A DNA stretch of 64,000 nucleotides, taken from Mycobacterium conspicuum (GTDB lineage Bacteria; Actinomycetota; Actinomycetes; Mycobacteriales; Mycobacteriaceae). Below, in pieces: positions 9,095 through 19,919 of the stretch. Location of the stretch: positions 5,890,001 through 5,954,000 of the forward strand of contig NZ_AP022613.1 in the NCBI RefSeq assembly GCF_010730195.1, in the 5' to 3' direction. Each line of letters opens with the position of its first letter. Positions within the stretch are counted from its first letter, which is position 1. The position numbers were made by a program, and so were the translations under genes. Below the pieces are notes generated by a model. The model did not search any database. It saw nothing but the letters and a program-made list of their open reading frames with translations, and was not told the DNA's origin.

Positions 9095-10902
9095 ACACCT
9101 ACGTCGTCGCCACCGCCGGCCACGTCGACCACGGCAAGAGCACCCTCGTTCGGACCCTCACCGGCATGGAGCCAGACCGCTGGGCGGAGGAGCGTCGGCG
9201 CGGGCTGACCATCGACCTCGGCTTCGCCTGGACCACGCTGGCGTCGGGTCGCGAGGTCGCATTCGTGGACGTGCCCGGCCACCAACGCTTCCTGGGCAAC
9301 ACCCTGGCCGGTCTCGGACCGGCACCGGTGGTCTGCTTCGTCGTCGCCGCCGACGAGGGGTGGCAGGCGCAGTCCAGTGATCATCGAGATGCCCTGACCG
9401 CGTTGGGGATTCGCCACGGTTTGATTGCGATCACGCGCGCCGACCGAGCCTCGGAAGGCGCCGCCGCGAACGTCCTGAGGCAGGCCCGCGAGGAGCTGTC
9501 GGGGACCGGGCTGCGCGACGCGCCCGGCGTCGTCGTGTCGGCGGCCGACGGCAGCGGCCTGACGCAGTTGCGCGCCGCGCTCGACGACGTCCTGGCGGCA
9601 GTGCCGGCGCCCGACACTACCGCCAGGGTGCGGCTGTGGGTCGATCGTTCCTTCACCATCACCGGCGCGGGCACCGTGGTGACCGGAACACTGGCGGCCG
9701 GCACGCTGGCCCGCGGCGACGAGCTACAGCTACTGGGCGCGCGCAGCACCCGATCGGTGGGTGTGCGCGGTCTGCAGAGCCGGGGCGAGCCATACCCCAC
9801 CGTGGGCCCGGTGGCCCGAGTCGCGCTCAACCTGCGCGGCGTGTCCCGCGACGCCGTGCACCGCGGCGACGCGCTGGTCACCCCCGATGCGTGGCCGAGC
9901 ACGCGCAGCCTCGATGTGCGCCGCGTCAGCGGGGGCCCACTGAGCGAAGCCCCGGCGCGGCTGATCGTGCATGTCGGAACCGCGGCCGTGCCGGCGCGGC
10001 TACGCCCGTTCGACGACGAGCACGGCCGGCTGACGCTGGACCGGCGGCTGCCGCTGGTGCTCGGCGACCGGTTGATATTGCGCTACCCGGGCGGCCTCGG
10101 CGGCGCCCTAGTGCTCGATGCGGACCCGCCCGCGTTGCGCAGGCGCGGCGACGGGACCCGCAGGGCCGCGACGCTGGCCGGGATGGACGCCGATGGTGAT
10201 GTCCTGGCCGAGGTGGCCCGACGGGGTGCGGTGCGGCACAGCCAGCTGCAGCGGCTGGGGCTAATCGTCGCCGACGGCGTGCCGACGCAGGTGCGGGTGC
10301 TCGACGGCTGGTGGATCCATCGGCCGACGTACGACGCGTGGCAACGGCGGCTCAAGGCCGCGGTGGCCGAACTACACGCCCGAGATCCGTTGGCGGACGG
10401 TCTATCTCGTGGCGCGGCACGCGACCTGCTGGGTTTGCCGGACGAGTCGTTGCTGGACGCGGTCGCCCGCGACGCGGGGCTCGAGCAAGGGGGCGGGCAC
10501 ATCCGGCTGGTCGGCGCCCACGACGACCTCGGGGATGCCGAGGCGGCCGTCGGCGAGCTGGAGGCGCGGCTGCGGGCCGAGCCGTTCCACGCGCCGGAGG
10601 CCGACGACCTGTCGGCGCTGCGGCTCGGCCCCCGTGAGCTGGCCGCGGCCGAGCGCGCCGGTCGGGTGCTACGGCTGCGGGACGGCTCGCCGACGGGAAT
10701 CGTCCTGCTGCCCACGGCACCCGCGCTGGCGATGCGAGCCCTGGCGGAACTGGCGCAACCATTCACCACAAGCCAAGCGCGGCAGGCCCTTTGCACCACT
10801 CGGCGCGTCGCGATCCCGCTGCTGGAACACCTGGACGCCCGCGGCTGGACGCGTCGCCTCGACGCCGGGCACCGCGAGGTGGTGCGCCGACGGTCGGGCT
10901 AG
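9091..10902 (+). CDS. selB: selenocysteine-specific elongation factor SelB
   Basis: SelB delivers Sec-tRNA(Sec) to UGA codons by binding the SECIS hairpin. The N-terminal EF-Tu-like GTPase domain has GHVDHGKST, DVPGHQ and ITRADR. A C-terminal half of winged-helix repeats (about residues 370-603) is the SECIS-binding part. The family N terminus (YVVATAGHVDHGK) lies right at the selA stop, where no ATG, GTG or TTG exists in frame. The closest candidate is CTG 9091, overlapping the selA TGA as CTGA and giving 603 residues. The nearest conventional in-frame start seen upstream is GTG 9025, which would add 22 residues of selA shadow sequence. Confidence 0.9.
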   Translation: MNTYVVATAGHVDHGKSTLVRTLTGMEPDRWAEERRRGLTIDLGFAWTTLASGREVAFVDVPGHQRFLGNTLAGLGPAPVVCFVVAADEGWQAQSSDHRDALTALGIRHGLIAITRADRASEGAAANVLRQAREELSGTGLRDAPGVVVSAADGSGLTQLRAALDDVLAAVPAPDTTARVRLWVDRSFTITGAGTVVTGTLAAGTLARGDELQLLGARSTRSVGVRGLQSRGEPYPTVGPVARVALNLRGVSRDAVHRGDALVTPDAWPSTRSLDVRRVSGGPLSEAPARLIVHVGTAAVPARLRPFDDEHGRLTLDRRLPLVLGDRLILRYPGGLGGALVLDADPPALRRRGDGTRRAATLAGMDADGDVLAEVARRGAVRHSQLQRLGLIVADGVPTQVRVLDGWWIHRPTYDAWQRRLKAAVAELHARDPLADGLSRGAARDLLGLPDESLLDAVARDAGLEQGGGHIRLVGAHDDLGDAEAAVGELEARLRAEPFHAPEADDLSALRLGPRELAAAERAGRVLRLRDGSPTGIVLLPTAPALAMRALAELAQPFTTSQARQALCTTRRVAIPLLEHLDARGWTRRLDAGHREVVRRRSG

Positions 10903-10911
10903 TGTTTGCCC

Positions 10912-11904
10912 GTGGACATCTCCTGCGCCTTTGCCACCGCGTCCGACACCCCGGCCCACGTCGAGCTGGCCGAGACCTTGGGCTATCGGCACGCCTGGCT
11001 CTACGATTCACCGGCGCTCTACCCGGACGTATGGATGGTGCTGACCCGATGCGCCGAGCGCACGACGCGCATCGGCCTTGGGCCGGGCGTGCTCGTCCCC
11101 AGCCTGCGGCATCCGATGGTCAACGCCGCCGCGATCGCCGAGCTCGCGCACCAGGCACCCGGGCGCGTCGTCGTCGCGGTCGGCCCGGGGTTTACCGGCC
11201 GGATGGCGCTGGGCCAGCGGCCGATGCCGTGGCGCAAGGTCGCCGAGTACGTCCGCTGCTTGCGGGCGCTGCTGGCCGGCGACACGGCGGAGTGGGAGGG
11301 GGCGAAGATCTCGATGCTGCACCTCCCCGGCTTCGGGGCGTCGCGGCCGATTGAGGTGCCCATCCTGATCGGCGCCGAGGGGCCAAAGGGGTTGGCGGTG
11401 GCCGCCGAACTCGGCGACGGCGTGTTCTCCGCCGCCGTCCCCCAACCCGACGCCGTCAACCTGACCGACTGGCGGGCGCTGCTGTGTTTCGGCACGGTGC
11501 TCGACGACGGCGAGGAGCTCACCTCGGCGCGCGCCGTCGATGCCGCGGGGCCCGGTGCCGTGGTGCTCTACCACGCCGTGTACGAGCGGGCCGGCGCCGC
11601 GGTGGATAACTTTCCCGGCGGGCAAGGCTGGCGCGCGGCGGTCGAGGCCTTCCCCGAGGACGAGCGGCATCTGGCCATCCATGCCGGGCATCTTGTGCAG
11701 GCCAATCCTCGCGATGAGCCCTACGTCGCGGAGCTGATCCCGCTCGCCAGCTCGATGGCGCTGACCGGCACCGCCGAGCACGTCGCGGAAAAGATTGCCG
11801 GCCTGGCCGAACAGGGCGTCACCGAGATCGTCTACCAGCCGGCCGGATCCGCGATCGAGCGAGAGCTTGAAGCATTCGCCAACGCCCCCGGCCTCACGGG
11901 CTGA
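10912..11904 (+). CDS. LLM-class flavin-dependent oxidoreductase (probable F420 type)
   Basis: This protein of about 330 residues has a TIM-barrel luciferase-like fold (ISCAFATASDTPAHVELAE, RIGLGPGVLVPS, RVVVAVGPGFTGRMALG, PILIGAEGPKGLAVAAELGDGV). Mycobacterial members usually use coenzyme F420 or FMN, and the substrate is not predictable. Starts TTG 10906 and GTG 10912 are both possible, four to ten bases after the selB stop, so it may be the last gene of the selA-selB transcript. The stop is five bases before the histidine kinase gene. Confidence 0.8.
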   Translation: MDISCAFATASDTPAHVELAETLGYRHAWLYDSPALYPDVWMVLTRCAERTTRIGLGPGVLVPSLRHPMVNAAAIAELAHQAPGRVVVAVGPGFTGRMALGQRPMPWRKVAEYVRCLRALLAGDTAEWEGAKISMLHLPGFGASRPIEVPILIGAEGPKGLAVAAELGDGVFSAAVPQPDAVNLTDWRALLCFGTVLDDGEELTSARAVDAAGPGAVVLYHAVYERAGAAVDNFPGGQGWRAAVEAFPEDERHLAIHAGHLVQANPRDEPYVAELIPLASSMALTGTAEHVAEKIAGLAEQGVTEIVYQPAGSAIERELEAFANAPGLTG

Positions 11905-11908
11905 CGAA

Positions 11909-13303
11909 ATGCCAGCGGAAAGCGCCGTCGGCGCAAAGCAGCCCGACGTCCGTGTGCTGGGCATGCGGCTGCCGACGCGGGTGCTGTCGTTGCGCACCAT
12001 CGTCATCGTCGCGCAACTGTCGGTGATCGCACTGGTGCTCATCCTGGGCGCCTGGGTGTGGATCGGCGTCACCAACGACCAATACAGCCAGCTCGACCGC
12101 CGCCTGGATTCGGTCACCAGCCTCGGCGATATCAACAGCCTGCTCAACGGCGCGGAGCTGGCCAATCCCGATCGGCCGACGCCCGACGGGAACCTGGTGC
12201 GCACGGCGCGGATCGGCGACGTGACCGTGTCGGTGCCCGCCAGCATCGTCGTGCCCAAACTGGCCAACGGCTACGCCAACACCACCATCAACGGCGTGCA
12301 GTACCGGGTGCGTACCTTCGCCGCGGGTCCGGCGTCGATCGCGCTCGCCGCGCCGTTGGCCGAGGCCCAACACCGGATCAACGAACTGCACCTGCGGGTG
12401 CTGCTGATCTGTGCCAGCGTCATCGGCGGCACGATCCTGGTCGGCTGGGTGATCTCGTTGATCATGGTCAACCCGTTCCTGCTGCTCGCGCAGCAGGCCC
12501 GCGCCATCAACGCGCAATCCAGTCCCGACGAAGTCCAGGTCCGCGGCGTGCGTGAGGCCGTCGAGATCGCCGAAGCCGTCGAGGGAATGCTGGACCGCAT
12601 CGGCAACGAGCAACAACGCACCAAGGCGGCGCTGGAGTCGGCCCGCGACTTCGCCGCCGTCGCCTCGCACGAATTGCGCACCCCACTCACGGCGATGCGC
12701 ACCAACCTGGAGGTGCTGTCCACGTTGGAGCTGGCCGCCGACCAGCGTCACGAGGTGATCGGCGACGTCATCCGCACCCAAAGCCGCATCGAAGCGACGC
12801 TGACGGCCCTGGAAAGGCTGGCCCAGGGCGAATTAACGACCGTCGATGACTTTGTCCCGTTTGACATCACCGAGTTGTTGGACCGCGCCGCGCACGACGC
12901 GCTGCGCACCTACCCGGACGTGCGGGTGTCGCTGGCGCCGTCGCCCACCGTGCTGATGATCGGGCTGCCTACCGGGCTGCGGCTGGTGATCGACAATGCC
13001 ATCGCCAACGCCGTCAAGCACGGCGGTGCCAGCGAAATCCGGCTCCACGTAACCAGTTCCGCCGAAGGCGTGGAAATCACGGTCGACGACAACGGCACCG
13101 GCATTCCCGAGGAGGAGCGCGCCGCGGTGTTCGAACGCTTCTCTCGCGGATCGACCGCGTCGCGTTCCGGATCGGGACTGGGACTGGCGCTGGTCGCCCA
13201 GCAGGCCGAATTGCACGGCGGCGCAGCGTCTTTGCACGCCAGCCCGCTGGGCGGTACCCGGCTGCTGGTGAAACTGACCGGCGACGGACGCGGCCCCGCC
13301 TGA
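11909..13303 (+). CDS. sensor histidine kinase, PrrB-like, orphan
   Basis: This 464-residue membrane kinase has two transmembrane segments (about residues 31-51, VAQLSVIALVLILGAWVWIG, and 166-190, VLLICASVIGGTILVGWVIS) flanking an extracytoplasmic sensor region. A HAMP-like linker, the phosphoacceptor motif ASHELRTPLTAM, and an ATPase domain with DNAIANAVKHGG, VDDNGTGIPEEER and GSGLGLALV follow. The kinase core closely resembles mycobacterial PrrB, including FERFSRGSTAS. No response regulator lies next to it, so its partner must be encoded elsewhere, possibly PrrA by cross-talk. The sensor region differs from what I recall of PrrB. The ATG lies five bases after the upstream stop. Confidence 0.88.
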   Translation: MPAESAVGAKQPDVRVLGMRLPTRVLSLRTIVIVAQLSVIALVLILGAWVWIGVTNDQYSQLDRRLDSVTSLGDINSLLNGAELANPDRPTPDGNLVRTARIGDVTVSVPASIVVPKLANGYANTTINGVQYRVRTFAAGPASIALAAPLAEAQHRINELHLRVLLICASVIGGTILVGWVISLIMVNPFLLLAQQARAINAQSSPDEVQVRGVREAVEIAEAVEGMLDRIGNEQQRTKAALESARDFAAVASHELRTPLTAMRTNLEVLSTLELAADQRHEVIGDVIRTQSRIEATLTALERLAQGELTTVDDFVPFDITELLDRAAHDALRTYPDVRVSLAPSPTVLMIGLPTGLRLVIDNAIANAVKHGGASEIRLHVTSSAEGVEITVDDNGTGIPEEERAAVFERFSRGSTASRSGSGLGLALVAQQAELHGGAASLHASPLGGTRLLVKLTGDGRGPA

Positions 13304-13307
13304 ATCG

Positions 13308-14492
13308 TTACAAGCCCCACCAGGTAGCGACGCGGGCAATCTCGATATAGAGCGGAATCCCGATGGTGGCGTTGTAGGAAAACGTCAGACCGAGCGCCGC
13401 CGCCAACGGCAGGGTGGGGCTGGCTTCGGGAACCGCCAGCCGCTGCACGGCCGGGACGGTGATGTAGGACGCGGCCGCGCATAACACCGCGAACAGCGCG
13501 TAGGTGCCCTGCTTGAACTCGGTCTGGGTGTAGAAGGCGTAACCGTGGGCGATGATGATCCCCAGTGTCGCAAAGACATTCGGCGCGACCAGAGCGAACA
13601 GGATGAAGCCCACGCCGCCGGACCGGAGATCCTTCAGCTTTCGCGAGGCGGTCATGCCCATTTCCAGCAGAAAAAGACATAACGCCCCCTGGAACGCCGA
13701 TACGAAGAACGAGTTGTCGTCGTGAACCACGCTCGGGCCCTGCAGCCCGCTGACGAAGCCGATGACGATGGCGCCCAGGAGAAGACAGATTCCGGGGTTG
13801 AGCAAGACCTCGTTGATCACGTCCGTCTTGGATGCGGGGCGGTCCAAGTAATGCGCGTGCGGGAACTGTCGCGCGGGGTATTCGCCTTCCCCCGAAGCGA
13901 TCTCGCGCTCGCCCACCGCGGCGGTGCCGGGTCCGGTGCCGAGCGTCGCCGGCGCACGGTAGCCGGGCTCGTCGGGCATGTGCCCGTCGGGGTCCATGCC
14001 GCGGTTCCGCAGCCGCGCGGCTAGATACAGCGCGACCAGGCAGCCGGGAATCTCCATGACGGCGAGCATGACCGGCAGGTAGGCGTCGAACGCGATACCC
14101 AAGCCGGTCAGCACGGCCACGCAGATGGCAAAGGTCCCGGCCGAATCCGAGCCGTAGTAGCCCGCGACCATCGCTCGGTCCACGCGTCGCATCCCGCTGA
14201 GCCAACTCAATGCCACGTAGGTGACGGCGCCGATCGCGAGGTTAACGACGAAGCCCAGGACCATGAAACCGGCGATCGCGCCGACGTGCGCCGGCTTGAT
14301 CGCGGCGAGCTGCTCGCCCCCCTGCCAGCCGATGGCCACGAGCAGATACATCGTCAGGGCCTGACGGATGACATTCGGAAACTCGAAACGCACCCGCAGG
14401 ATCGGGATCAGAAACCCGAAGTAGAAGAACAGCAGGAGTGGCTTGAACAAGTTATGGGTGAAGTTCTGCCAGAACGCATGCAGCATTGCCAT
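13308..14492 (-). CDS. sbtA: SbtA-type sodium-dependent bicarbonate transporter
   Basis: This 394-residue integral membrane protein matches the SbtA family (cyanobacterial high-affinity bicarbonate uptake): two inverted halves of five helices each. Landmarks are ALTMYLLVAIGWQGGEQLA, VDRAMVAGYYGSDSAGTFA, AVMEIPGC, FLLEMGMTASRKL and TFSYNATIGIPLY. A hydrophilic loop of about 60 residues separates the halves. No PII-like SbtB gene is adjacent. The gene is convergent with the histidine kinase, four bases away. In a heterotroph it may feed carboxylases or balance CO2/bicarbonate. Confidence 0.85.
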   Translation of the reverse strand: MAMLHAFWQNFTHNLFKPLLLFFYFGFLIPILRVRFEFPNVIRQALTMYLLVAIGWQGGEQLAAIKPAHVGAIAGFMVLGFVVNLAIGAVTYVALSWLSGMRRVDRAMVAGYYGSDSAGTFAICVAVLTGLGIAFDAYLPVMLAVMEIPGCLVALYLAARLRNRGMDPDGHMPDEPGYRAPATLGTGPGTAAVGEREIASGEGEYPARQFPHAHYLDRPASKTDVINEVLLNPGICLLLGAIVIGFVSGLQGPSVVHDDNSFFVSAFQGALCLFLLEMGMTASRKLKDLRSGGVGFILFALVAPNVFATLGIIIAHGYAFYTQTEFKQGTYALFAVLCAAASYITVPAVQRLAVPEASPTLPLAAALGLTFSYNATIGIPLYIEIARVATWWGL

Positions 14493-14530
14493 TTCTCCTG
14501 TGAGCGGTGCAGCGATCAGGTTAGCCCTGA

Positions 14531-14761
14531 TCAGCGGCTAATACGAAAGCGCTTCCGGCGTGATGTCGTGCCCGACACCAATTCGACGCGGCTTCTTGGC
14601 AATTGGAGATGAGCGGCCAGCAAGCGGACGACCGCGTCGTTGGCCTTACCGTCGACCGCCGGTTCGCGCACATAAATTGTCAGCTCACCGGCGGAATCGA
14701 CCTCGACCAGCGGGCCCTTGCGGCTGTTCGGCTTGACCTTGACGACGACAATCTCGGTCAT
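14531..14761 (-). CDS. DUF167 (YggU-family) protein
   Basis: This 76-residue protein starts MTEIVVVKVKPNSRKGP and carries the family signature DGKANDAVVRLLAAHL followed by SRVELVSGTTSRRKRF. The family is widespread with unknown biochemical role. It lies on the same strand as icd2, 19 bases downstream of its stop, so it is probably cotranscribed. Confidence 0.88.
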   Translation of the reverse strand: MTEIVVVKVKPNSRKGPLVEVDSAGELTIYVREPAVDGKANDAVVRLLAAHLQLPRSRVELVSGTTSRRKRFRISR

Positions 14762-14780
14762 GCACGCCTCCCCGCGGGCG

Positions 14781-17018
<2,238 letters not shown>

Positions 17019-17102
17019 GGTTCGTTTTCTCCCGGCGTCACGGTCGTCGCTATCAGTATCGATCGCAACCCTACTGTTGGCTGCACGGCCGGTCGAAGGC
17101 GC

Positions 17103-17672
17103 TCACCCCCGGTTGCTTCGCAGGCCGTCGAGGGCGACCTCGGTCACCCGGTCGGCCAGTTCGCCGTTGTAGCTCTGCATGGCCTGGCACCCGACCAATA
17201 GGGTCTTCACTTCGGGGACCGTCACGTCGGACCGCGCGGTGCCCGCCTCCTGCGCGGCGGTCAACAGCTCGTCCAGCAGGGCCAAGAAGTCCTCCTCGGC
17301 CTCGGGCACCGCGCTGTTGACGTCGATACCGAGGCCGGCGAGGGCCTCGACCAGCCCGCGGTCGGCGGCCCCCCACTGCAGCACCATCGACCGCAGGAAC
17401 GCGAACAGCGCCTGACCCGGCTGCTCGGATTCCAGCAGGGCACGCCCGTCGGCGATGATGCGTCGCAGATGATCGGCGATGACCGCCTGGAATAGCGCCT
17501 CTTTGGTCGGGAAATGGCGGTACACCGTGCCCGCACCCACGCCCGCGCGCCGGGCGATCTCGTCGATCGGCACCGACAATCCCTCGGCGGCGAAGGTGTC
17601 GTAGGCGACCTCCAGCACGCGCGCCCGATTGCGGGCCGCGTCGGCGCGCACCGGCCGATCGGGTTGGGCCAC
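17103..17672 (-). CDS. TetR-family repressor (Rv0067c-like)
   Basis: This 189-residue regulator has an N-terminal helix-turn-helix (RARVLEVAYDTFAAEGLSVP to GAGTVYRHFPTKEALF) and a C-terminal ligand domain ending near EVALDGLRSNRG. The GTG start has a strong AGGAGGT ribosome binding site seven bases upstream. It is divergent from the SDR gene across an intergenic region rich in AAACGG(G/A)GCG half-sites, so it probably represses both itself and the SDR. The ligand is unknown. Confidence 0.93.
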   Translation of the reverse strand: MAQPDRPVRADAARNRARVLEVAYDTFAAEGLSVPIDEIARRAGVGAGTVYRHFPTKEALFQAVIADHLRRIIADGRALLESEQPGQALFAFLRSMVLQWGAADRGLVEALAGLGIDVNSAVPEAEEDFLALLDELLTAAQEAGTARSDVTVPEVKTLLVGCQAMQSYNGELADRVTEVALDGLRSNRG

Positions 17673-17687
17673 GCAACACCTCCTGGC

Positions 17688-17743
17688 TAAACGGGGCGCA
17701 CGTTCCGTATAGTCTTGGTCAAACGGAGCGCCCGCCCCGTTTA
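17688..17743. promoter_or_regulatory. divergent operator with AAACGGRGCG half-sites
   Basis: Three copies of one 10-base half-site occur between tetR and the SDR gene: AAACGGGGCG at 17689-17698, AAACGGAGCG at 17721-17730, and the inverted CGCCCCGTTT at 17733-17742. The last two form a near-perfect palindrome (one mismatch, two-base centre), as expected for a TetR dimer. The outer copy with the third forms a longer inverted repeat (TAAACGGGGCG/CGCCCCGTTTA). TATAGT at 17708-17713 may be a -10. The position would allow control of both divergent genes. Confidence 0.7.
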
Positions 17744-17767
17744 ACGCATCTTAGCGAGGAGCACGCC

Positions 17768-18679
17768 ATGACCAAATGGACCGTCACCGACATTCCCGAC
17801 CAGACCGGCCGCACCGCCGTCGTCACCGGCGCCAACACCGGGCTTGGCTTCGAAACCGCCGCCGCGCTCGCTGCCCGCGGGGCGCACGTCGTTATGGCCG
17901 TGCGCAATGTCGAGAAGGGCAAGCAGGCCGCGGCACGCATCACCGAGGCGACCGCGGGCGCCAACGTCGAGCTGCAGGAACTCGATCTGACCTCGCTGGC
18001 GTCCGTGCGGGCGGCCGCCGAACAGCTGCGGTCCAATCACGACCGCATCGACCTGCTGATCAACAACGCCGGCGTGATGTATACACCGAAGTCGACCACC
18101 AAGGATGGCTTCGAATTACAGTTCGGCACAAACCATTTGGGCCACTTCGCGTTGACCGGCCTGCTGCTCGATCGGCTGCTGCCGGTTTCCGGATCGCGGG
18201 TGGTCACCGTCAGCAGCATCGGCCACCGTATCCGCGCCGCAATACATTTCGACGACCTGCAGTGGGAACGCGGCTATAACCGGGTCGCCGCGTACGGGCA
18301 ATCCAAGCTCGCCAACCTGTTGTTCACCTACGAGCTGCAGCGCCGGCTGGCCTCCCGCGGGACCACGATCGCCGCGGCGGCTCATCCGGGCGGCTCCAAC
18401 ACGGAGCTGATGCGCAACATGCCGCGGCCGCTGGTCGCGACCTACGACCGCCTGCTTGCGCGGTTCTTCCAGGACGCGGCGATGGGCGCACTGCCCACGC
18501 TGCGCGCCGCCACCGACCCCGCCGTGCGGGGCGGCCAGTATTTCGGGCCCGACGGCTTCGCCCAGACACGTGGTTACCCGAAGGTGGTGAGCTCCAGCGC
18601 GCAGTCCCACGACGTTGAACTGCAGCGGCGGCTGTGGGCGGTCTCCGAAGAACTCACGGGGATCGCGTACCCGGTCTAG
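17768..18679 (+). CDS. short-chain dehydrogenase/reductase (Rv0068-like)
   Basis: This 303-residue SDR of the retinol-dehydrogenase-like group has the NAD(P) motif TGANTGLG (residues 18-25), NNAGVMY, catalytic Ser in TVSSIG and the pair Tyr/Lys in YGQSKLA. The substrate is unknown and NADP is plausible. GCGAGGAGC precedes the ATG. It is divergent from and probably repressed by the adjacent TetR. The stop overlaps the convergent eis stop by four bases. Confidence 0.9.
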   Translation: MTKWTVTDIPDQTGRTAVVTGANTGLGFETAAALAARGAHVVMAVRNVEKGKQAAARITEATAGANVELQELDLTSLASVRAAAEQLRSNHDRIDLLINNAGVMYTPKSTTKDGFELQFGTNHLGHFALTGLLLDRLLPVSGSRVVTVSSIGHRIRAAIHFDDLQWERGYNRVAAYGQSKLANLLFTYELQRRLASRGTTIAAAAHPGGSNTELMRNMPRPLVATYDRLLARFFQDAAMGALPTLRAATDPAVRGGQYFGPDGFAQTRGYPKVVSSSAQSHDVELQRRLWAVSEELTGIAYPV

Positions 18680-19893
18680 AAGTAGAACCCGGCATAGGGT
18701 GCTTCGGGCACCGCAAACAGCCGGTCGGCGGTAACCAGCGTCGACGGGTCGTCGGCACGGGCCAGCCCGGCCAGCGCGAGGCCGCGCCAGGTGGTGCCGC
18801 CGAGCAGGACGGCACCGAGACCCTCGATGTCGACGTGCAGTTCCGGGGTTTGGTCGGTCTTGGTAGCACCGTCCGCGGTGATGCCGAAGCTGGCCGAATT
18901 ATTCTGCAGCAGTGGGTCATTGACGGCGATGACGACGGCGCCGTCGCCCTGGTAGCGTCGTGCCGCCAGCGCCTGGTGTGCGTCGACGACGCGCAGCCAC
19001 GTCTCGTCGTGCACAGCGGTGACTCGCGCGGCGCGTCGATCGAGGAGCAACTGGGGCAGCGGGTCATCGACGGGCAGCATCCAAAACGTCACGCGATCAA
19101 CAAGATCCAGTCCGAGCAGGAAGCGCATCAGCCCGAGGTAGGCGTCCGTGGTGGGGGCGAAGAAATCCTCGACCACAATGGTGCGCTGATCGCTGACGAA
19201 CCACCTCTCGGTGTCGACGGGGCGGTAGCGGGCGAATCCCGTTTCGGCACCGGGCTCGCCGTGCACCGCGACGTAGGACGCGCCCGGGAAGGCTTCGGTG
19301 CGTAGCCGCAGGCCCTGCCACCACACCGCGGCGCGATCGACGGTGCCCGCGCGGGACGGACGATTCTCGGAGCAGATGCGCGGCAAGACATCCCAGGCCT
19401 GCGCCACGTCCAGCAGCCGCACCGGGCCACCGGCGCCCACACCCGGGCGCAGCGCGGCGCGCGCGGTCTGCACTTCCACGGTGTGCGTCGAGCTGGCGAC
19501 GCCATAGCCGTAGCGCCCATAGATCGTGGCCTCCGACGCCCGCAACGATGCGAGCACCTCACCGCGCGCGGCGATGTCGTGCAGCTGATGCCGGACCAGC
19601 TCGGTGGCGATCCCGCGGCGGGTGAACGACGGCAGCACCCCGATGTGTGTCACGGCGGCGTGGCCGACGGTCGCCCCGCCGGGCAGGGTCAGTCCGCCGG
19701 TGACGGCGTCGGCGGTGCCGACGAGCTGCTCGTCGACGAACGCACCGATGGTGCGCCCGGGTTCGAGCAGCGTGAAGATCTGGCCGGGCTGCAGATTTGA
19801 GAGCGGCGGGAACCCGACCATGGCGGTGCGAAACACGTTGGCCGCAGCGAGCAGGTCGTCCTCGCTGTCAAGCACCCGGATCTCGGTGGTCAT
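18676..19893 (-). CDS. eis: Eis N-acetyltransferase
   Basis: This 405-residue GNAT-family protein is of the enhanced-intracellular-survival type. It opens TEIRVLDSEDDLLAAANVFR and has the acetyl-CoA site VLPSFTRRGIATELV near residues 86-100. YGRYGYGVAS contains the tyrosine region equivalent to catalytic Tyr126 of M. tuberculosis Eis. It ends in ...AGFYF, so the C-terminal phenylalanine carboxylate used as base in Eis is conserved. Eis multi-acetylates amines, including aminoglycosides and a host phosphatase in M. tuberculosis; activity of this copy is inferred. ATG 19893 fits the family start. Confidence 0.93.
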   Translation of the reverse strand: MTTEIRVLDSEDDLLAAANVFRTAMVGFPPLSNLQPGQIFTLLEPGRTIGAFVDEQLVGTADAVTGGLTLPGGATVGHAAVTHIGVLPSFTRRGIATELVRHQLHDIAARGEVLASLRASEATIYGRYGYGVASSTHTVEVQTARAALRPGVGAGGPVRLLDVAQAWDVLPRICSENRPSRAGTVDRAAVWWQGLRLRTEAFPGASYVAVHGEPGAETGFARYRPVDTERWFVSDQRTIVVEDFFAPTTDAYLGLMRFLLGLDLVDRVTFWMLPVDDPLPQLLLDRRAARVTAVHDETWLRVVDAHQALAARRYQGDGAVVIAVNDPLLQNNSASFGITADGATKTDQTPELHVDIEGLGAVLLGGTTWRGLALAGLARADDPSTLVTADRLFAVPEAPYAGFYF

Positions 19894-19919
19894 GCCGCCA
19901 TCATGGCTGGCGGCCCGAG

